A DNA stretch of 11,433 bases from Deltaproteobacteria bacterium (GTDB taxonomy: Bacteria > Desulfobacterota > DSM-4660 > Desulfatiglandales > Desulfatiglandaceae). This document shows, piece after piece, positions 6,407-11,433 of this stretch. A program made the translations under genes and the position numbers. The number at the start of each line of letters is the position of its first letter. The stretch's first letter is position 1. The DNA lies in the NCBI GenBank assembly GCA_011051075.1, contig DREN01000209.1, forward strand, positions 1 through 11,433, written 5' to 3'. Under the pieces are notes generated by a model. That model was not told where the DNA came from and did not search any database. It saw only the letters and a list, made by a program, of their open reading frames with translations.

Positions 6407-9400
6407 ATGCCAGATAAGATAAGAGGATCTGTGCTGGTTGCAGGCGGAGGGATTGCCGGGATGCAGTCCGCCCTTGATCTGGCCAACTCAGGGTACTACG
6501 TCCACCTTGTCGAGGCCTCTTCGGCCATTGGCGGGGTCATGTCTGAATTAGACAAGACCTTTCCCACAAACGACTGCGCCATGTGAATCATCTCCCCCAA
6601 ACTGGTCGAGGTCGGCCGGCATCTGAACATCAACCTGATAACCAACGCAAGAGTGGAACAGGTTGAGGGATCCAAGGGGAGTTTCAGGGTGAAGGTTCAC
6701 AGGACCCCCCGGCATATAGACGAATCAAAGTCCACCGCCTGCGGTGACTGCGCCGCGGTGTGCCCGGTGGTACTACCCAGCGAGTACGATTATGGCTTGA
6801 CCGAGGAAAAGGCCGCCTTCAAGAAGTACTCCCAGGCCATACCCAGCGCATTTGCCATCAGAAAGGGAGACAGGGCCCCCTGCACCCTGGCCTGCCCAGC
6901 CGGTCTGAACGTACAGGGATACGTTCAGATGGTAAAGGAAGAGAAGTACAAAGAAGCCCTCAAAATAATCATGGAGGACCTCCCCCTGCCGGGGGTCCTT
7001 GGTCGGATCTGCCCCCACGAATGTGAAGATGCCTGCCGCAGGTGTGAAATGGATGAACCGGTGGCCATCCGTGATCTCAAGAGGCTGGCCGCTGATCAGT
7101 TTGACGCCAGAGACGTTAAGGTTGCATGCCTCCAGCCCAGAGAGGGCAAAGTGGCGATCATAGGGTCTGGTCCGGCAGGCCTCTCCGCAGCCTACCATCT
7201 GGCCAGAAAGGGGATCATGTCCACCATATTCGAGGCACTGCCCAAGGCCGGCGGCATGCTCCGCGTGGGCATACCCGACCATCGCCTCCCCCCGGAGGTG
7301 CTGGATCAGGAGATCGAGATCATCACCAGCCTGGGCGTGGAGATCAGGACCAACAGCCCCATAGGCCCGAACCTGACCGTGGACCAGCTCCTTGAGCAAG
7401 GGTACAGGGCGGTCTACCTCGCCCTGGGCGCCCATAAGGGTCTCGGCCTTGGCATTATTGGAGAGGAGGCAGATGACGTGCGCCAGGGTGTGGACTTCCT
7501 CAGGGAGATAAATCTCACGGGTAAGACCGTGGTGGGAAAAAGGGTGGCCATCATAGGGGGCGGCAACGTGGCCGTTGACGTGTCCCGTTCAGCCCTCCGC
7601 CTGGGGGCAGAGGAGGTGACCATTGTTTACCGGCGGACACGTGCGGAAATGCCCGCGTGGGAAGAGGAGATCGAGGCCGCAGAGATGGAGGGGGTCAGGA
7701 TCACCTATCTATCCGCCCCTGAAGAGGTCCTTACGCAAGATGGCAGAGTGGTGGGACTTCGGCTGAGGCGCATGGAATTGGGGGAGCCCGACTCATCGGG
7801 CAGGAGAAGGCCCGTGCCCGTACCCGGGAGTGACTATGAGATGGCCGTTGATCAGGTCATTCCAGCCATTGGACAGAAACCCGACCTCTCCCCACTGAAG
7901 GATATTAAGGGGCTGGAATTCACCCGGTGGGGGACGGTCCGGGTGGACCCTGCCACCTATGCCACCGGCCGGGAAGGGATCTTTGCCGGTGGAGACCTGG
8001 AGACCGGGCCGGGGGTGGCCATCAACGCAATCGCGGCCGGCCGTGAGGCCGCCTGCTCCATTGTGAGATATATGGACGGCAGGGACCTGGCAGAGGGGAG
8101 GGAAACCCTGTTGCAGGAAGACCCGGTATATCGGCCTGTCCCCGAGGCCGACTCTCCTGAACCCAGGGCCCAGATGCCCGAGATCCCCGTAGCGGACAGG
8201 GCCGGCAACTTCAGGGAGGTAGCCACGGGCTACGATCGGGAGACCGGCACGAGGGAGGCAGGCCGGTGCCTAAACTGCGGATACTGCTGTGAATGTTTCC
8301 AGTGCGTGGAGGCCTGCAAGGCCGGGGCGATCACCATGGAGACACATGGGGAGACGAGGGAAATCATGGAGTTGGACGTAGGTTCCATCATCTTGGCCCC
8401 GGGCTTTGAACCCTTTGACCCCTCTATCCTGAAGGGCTATGGTTACGCCAGGCACCCAAATATCGTCACATCAATGGAGTTTGAAAGGATGCTCTCCGCC
8501 TCGGGCCCCACCCTAGGTCATCTGGTTAGACCCTCTGACGGGAAAGAACCGAGGAAAATCGCCTGGGTCCAGTGCGTGGGCTCCAGGGATGAAAACCTGT
8601 GCGACCACGGCTACTGTTCCTCTGTCTGCTGCATGTACGCCATCAAGGAGGCGGTAATAGCCAAGGAGCATGCGGGGGGGGATCTGGATTGCGCCGTCTT
8701 TTACATGGACATGAGGACACACGGCAAGGACTTCGAGCGATACTACAACGACGCGCGGGACAAGACCGGAGTCCGCTTCATACGCTCCAGGGTGCCGGAG
8801 ATCGAGACCGTGGCGGGAAAGGATGAACTGGTCATCCCATACGTGGGCCAAGACGGGGAACCGGTTCGGGAACCCTTTGACATGGTGGTCCTCTCAGTGG
8901 GCCTGGAGACCCCGTCAGAAACCATTGGACTGGCAGAGAGACTCAACATCGATCTTACCGGAGAGAATTTCTGTAACACCCACTCCTTCCATCCTGTGGC
9001 AACTTCAAGGGAGGGTATCTACGTGTGTGGCGCCTTCAGCGGCCCAAAGGATATACCCCAGTCGGTCATCGAGGCCAGCTCCGCAGCCGCGGAGGCGGGG
9101 GCACTGTTGAGTGGCGCCAGGGACAGCGAGACAGAGACCAGGCAGGTTCCGGAGGAGAGGGTGGTAATCGGGGAGAGGCCCCGTATCGGTGTCTTTGTGT
9201 GTCATTGCGGCATAAATATCAGCGGGGTGGTGGATGTCCCCGCTGTGAGGGACTACGCCGCATCCCTTCCCTATGTGACCTACGTGGCCGATAACCTTTA
9301 CTCCTGCTCCCAGGATACCCAGGAGGCCCTGGCCCGGGTGATCAGAGAGGAGAATCTCAACCGGATCGTGGTTGCCGCCTGCACGCCCAAGACCCATGAA

Positions 9401-10843
9401 CCCCTGTTCCAGGAGACCCTGGTAAACGCGGGGTTGAACAAGTACCTCTTTGAGATGACCAACATCCGGAACCAGGACTCCTGGGTACACAGGGACACCC
9501 CTGATCTGGCCACGGACAAGGCCAGGGATCTGGTCCGCATGGCCGTGGCCAAGGTGGCCCTCATGGAGCCCCTCAAGGAAACCGAACTGGGCATTGATCA
9601 GCGGGCCCTGGTGGTAGGGGGGGGCATCTCAGGTCTTACCGCTGCCAGGAGCCTTGCCGGGCAGGGTTATGAGGTCTCCCTTGTGGAGAGGTCTTCCTTC
9701 CTTGGAGGCCAGGCCCGCTCCCTTTTCAGGACCTGGAAGGGGGAGGATGTTCAGGAGCATCTTGCGGACCTGATAAGATCGGTGGAATCAGACGCCCGGA
9801 TCAGTGTCCATCTGGATACGGAGCTAAAGGGTGTCGAGGGATTTGTGGGGAATTTCAAGACCACCCTGATCACCGGCGAGGGGGAGGAGCAGGTGGAGCA
9901 CGGGGTGGCTGTACTCGCCACCGGCGCCAGAGAGGCGAGACCGGAGGAGTACCTCTACGGAGAGGACCCCAAGGTAATTACCCATCTGGAGCTGGATCAG
10001 ACCTTCTTAGGGGACGATCCCGGCCTGAAAGAGATAAGGACCGCCGCATTCATCCAGTGCGTGGGATCAAGGGAACCACAAAGGCCCTACTGCTCCAGGG
10101 TGTGCTGCACCCACTCCATTGAAAGCGCCATTCACCTGAAGAGGCTCAACCCCCGCATGAAGGTCTACATCCTTTACCGGGATATCCGCACATATGGTGA
10201 GAGGGAGAGGCTCTACAGGGAGGCCCGGCTCAGGGGAGTGGTATTTATCCCGTTCTCAGTGGATGAAAAACCAAAGGTCATACAGGAAGAAGACGGCCTG
10301 AAGATCGAGATGAGAGATAGCTTCCTGGGTGAAAGGATCGTGTTCAGGACCGATCTTCTGGTGCTGGCATCGGCCATTGTACCTTACGGGGATGAGAAGC
10401 TGGCCCAGATGTTCAAGGTGCCCATGAACGAAGACGGGTTCTTTGTGGAGGCACACGCCAAGTTGGGGCCCTCTGATTTTGCCACAGACGGGGTGTTTCT
10501 CTGCGGCATGAACCACTATCCCAAGCCCATAGATGAATCCGTTGCCCAGGCCCTTGCCGCCTCCTCCCGGGCCGTTACCCTGCTTTCCAGGAAAACGGTA
10601 CAGATGAGCGGCACGGTTGCCCAGGCAGATCCGGTCCTGTGCAGCCGGTGCGGGGTCTGTGTGGCTGTCTGTCCCTACCAGGCCCCCAGGGCCGTGGAGG
10701 AAGGCCCCTTTGCAGGAAGGATGGAGATAAACCCGGCCCTTTGCAAGGGGTGCGGTCTCTGCGTGGCCTCCTGCAGGTCCGGGGCCCTTAATCTCAGGGG
10801 ATTCGGGGAAGATCAGATCATGGCCATGATCAGCGAGATGTAG
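6407..10843 (+). CDS. hdrA: Selenocysteine-containing HdrA-GltD-HdrA fusion flavoprotein (1478 residues, UGA read through)
   Basis: A giant soluble electron-transfer protein with three flavin modules. ATG 6407 is preferred over the in-frame TTG at 6404 because of GGAGG spacing. Module 1, an HdrA FAD domain, has GGGIAG (13-18), then CAMU with UGA-encoded Sec60, then iron-sulfur residues Cys112/115/119 (the expected first Cys is Ser109). An NfnB/GltD-like module follows (about 150-605): Cys159/163/202/206/210, FAD motif GSGPAG (253-258), NAD(P) motif GGGNVA (384-389) with YRR after it, suggesting NADPH, and a GGD FAD motif near 528. HdrA module 1 then resumes with a seven-Cys stretch (621-637) and VQCVGSR...YCSSVCC (722-742). 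Module 2 starts with VCHCGINI (931-938), FAD motif GGGISG (1071-1076), IQCVGSR...YCSRVCC, and ends in two CxxCxxCxxxC ferredoxin motifs (Cys1412-1422, Cys1446-1456). Likely an NAD(P)H-linked Hdr, perhaps bifurcating; partners are inferred. Confidence 0.93.
6584..6619 (+). promoter_or_regulatory. UGA selenocysteine codon with SECIS-like hairpin
   Basis: UGA at 6584-6586 is followed 15 nt later by a hairpin: CUGGUC (6602-6607) pairs with GGCCGG (6614-6619), six pairs including two G-U, closing the six-base loop GAGGUC (6608-6613). Bacterial SECIS elements lie just downstream of the UGA inside the coding region, and the E. coli fdhF element has a closely similar AGGUCU loop in which the G and U are bound by SelB. 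The loop here begins 22 nt after the UGA, within the accepted range for bacterial elements. No folding program was run. Confidence 0.75.
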
Positions 10844-10936
10844 GGTTGGGGGATTGAGGGATCACAGTTACCAATTAAATCTTATGCAAATCCACCAGGA
10901 GCCGATAAGAAGCACCCAAAATTTTTCATTGTTTTT

Positions 10937-10960
10937 CTTTGCGAGCTTTGCGGCTTTGCG
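10937..10960 (+). repeat. Three tandem CTTTGCG heptamers
   Basis: CTTTGCG occurs at 10937-10943, 10946-10952 and 10954-10960, with start-to-start distances of 9 and 8 bp. The spacing is irregular and the unit short, so this is neither a CRISPR nor a clean microsatellite. It may be part of a dispersed intergenic repeat family; only a genome-wide search could show that. Confidence 0.6.
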
Positions 10961-10976
10961 CGATACCTTTATAGTT

Positions 10977-11007
10977 CCGGCTCGTCTGCCTATGGCGGCT
11001 TGTCCGG
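10977..11007. repeat. Imperfect 31-bp dyad
   Basis: Arms 10977-10990 and 10994-11007 flank a TAT loop. CCGG pairs with CCGG at the base, and GCC with GGC plus two further pairs (one T-G) next to the loop, with mismatches between. No T-run follows, so a terminator is unlikely. It resembles a REP-like or miniature palindromic element more than a defined regulatory site. Confidence 0.4.
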
Positions 11008-11050
11008 GTTTGGAATTTAGGGATTAGGGAACAGAGGTTGGAGGAGTACG

Positions 11051-11433
11051 ATGGCAGTAGTTGATCTGGATCGGGGTGATCCTGATTTTATAAGAGGGCT
11101 GGCAAAAGAGCCGGGGGGTGAAGAGATAGAGGCGTGTTTTACCTGCCGCACCTGTGTGGCGAGCTGCCCCATATGGGCGGTAAACAGGGAGTTCAACCCT
11201 GCCAGGATAATCCGCATGGCCGTTTACGGGCTCAGGGAGGAGATCCTCACGAGCGATTTCATCTGGCTCTGCTCGTCCTGTTACGCCTGCCAGGAGAGGT
11301 GCCCCCAGGGCGTGAGCATAACCGATTTCATGACCCTGCTCAAAAACATGGCCGCCAGGGAGGGACACGCACCTTCAGGGATCAGGGCCCAGTTGAAGCT
11401 GGTCAAGGGTGAGGGCCGCATCTACCCCATAGA
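11051..11433 (+). CDS. hdrC: HdrC-like heterodisulfide reductase iron-sulfur subunit (partial, right edge)
   Basis: The first 127 codons of a soluble two-cluster ferredoxin-type protein; the stop lies beyond the window. Two CxxCxxCxxxC motifs are present: Cys29/32/35/39 (CFTCRTCVASCP) and Cys74/77/80/84 (CSSCYACQERCP), each able to hold a [4Fe-4S] cluster. The sequence after them, GVSITDFMTLLKNMAARE, is typical of HdrC. ATG 11051 has GGAGGAG upstream. In HdrABC complexes HdrC relays electrons from HdrA to the HdrB active site, so an hdrB gene is expected next (inference). HdrC is normally about 180-200 residues, so perhaps a third is missing. Because the preceding HdrA is unusual, the acceptor need not be the methanogen disulfide CoM-S-S-CoB. 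Confidence 0.92.
   Translation, partial: MAVVDLDRGDPDFIRGLAKEPGGEEIEACFTCRTCVASCPIWAVNREFNPARIIRMAVYGLREEILTSDFIWLCSSCYACQERCPQGVSITDFMTLLKNMAAREGHAPSGIRAQLKLVKGEGRIYPI

Larger units (their letters stand above)
10844..11050 (+). other. 207-bp hdrA-hdrC intergenic region
   Basis: There is no coding potential and no convincing intrinsic terminator here. It contains a CTTTGCG triplet repeat and an imperfect dyad (listed separately), a weak promoter-like pair TTGCGG (10948-10953) and TATAGT (10970-10975) with 16 bp between, and an AGGGATTAGGGA direct repeat near 11020-11030. A GGAGGAG ribosome site (11040-11046) belongs to hdrC. hdrC may be read through from hdrA or have its own weak promoter. 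Confidence 0.5.

Noticed and set aside
6584..6586. TGA as a true stop, making hdrA a pseudogene or two separate genes
   Set aside because: HdrA homology runs through the codon in the same frame with no gap, the position is the conserved Cys, a SECIS-like hairpin follows, and nearly 1400 codons downstream stay open. A lone 59-residue product would lack a function.
6653..6655. GTG 6653 as the real start of a 1396-residue protein
   Set aside because: It has no convincing ribosome site and would begin in the middle of the first FAD domain.
6773..7435. 220-codon open frame on the minus strand within hdrA
   Set aside because: Antisense to the well-supported GltD-like module, with no motif or ribosome site.
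9005..9490. 161-codon open frame on the minus strand within hdrA
   Set aside because: Antisense to the second HdrA N-terminal domain; no recognisable protein features.
10937..10960. CTTTGCG copies as a CRISPR fragment
   Set aside because: Units are 7 bp with 1-2 bp between them; there are no spacers of 25-40 bp and no cas genes.

Overview
The window looks like a GC-rich chromosomal segment from a strict anaerobe, most probably a sulfate-reducing or syntrophic member of the Desulfobacterota (former Deltaproteobacteria). The basis is a giant HdrA-type flavoprotein with an in-frame UGA (selenocysteine), an HdrC neighbour and an Mrp/Mbx-type membrane antiporter cluster. No rRNA, tRNA, insertion sequence, phage gene or CRISPR array is visible.

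Layout. From about 6100 down to 1, everything is on the minus strand and tightly packed: a CheY-like response regulator, a soluble PAS histidine kinase (14-bp overlap), then mrpE, mrpF, mrpG, an MbhD-like (DUF4040) gene, an MbhE-MrpB fusion, mrpC, mrpD, and the start of a second MrpD-like gene that leaves the window at base 1. Overlaps (ATGA, TAATG, TTGA) and short gaps suggest one transcription unit. From 6407 to the right end the plus strand encodes a 1478-residue HdrA-GltD-HdrA protein and then a truncated hdrC. The 307-bp divergent region (6100-6406) holds a good sigma70-type promoter for hdrA, a TTGACA-containing candidate promoter for the regulator operon, a 20-bp tandem direct repeat and several short palindromes.

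The most notable feature is the hdrA gene. A UGA codon at 6584-6586 (residue 60) cuts the frame exactly where HdrA proteins have a conserved cysteine; homology continues without a break on both sides, and a SECIS-like hairpin lies downstream. Simple ORF calling would split the gene into a 60-codon fragment and a product beginning at GTG 6653. The protein carries a complete GltD/NfnB-like NAD(P)H:flavin module inserted inside the ferredoxin region of a first HdrA module, followed by a second HdrA module with its own ferredoxin tail. Three FAD sites and many [4Fe-4S] motifs are therefore joined in one chain.

Working together (inference): HdrA plus HdrC, and probably an HdrB beyond the right edge, would form a soluble NAD(P)H-linked Hdr complex moving electrons among NAD(P)H, ferredoxin and a disulfide or other acceptor, possibly by flavin-based bifurcation. 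The minus-strand cluster would form an ion-translocating membrane module, either a stand-alone Mrp-like Na+/H+ antiporter or the membrane arm of an Mbx/Mbh-like oxidoreductase whose catalytic genes lie beyond base 1. The shared divergent control region suggests joint redox or energy regulation, but this is not shown by the sequence alone.
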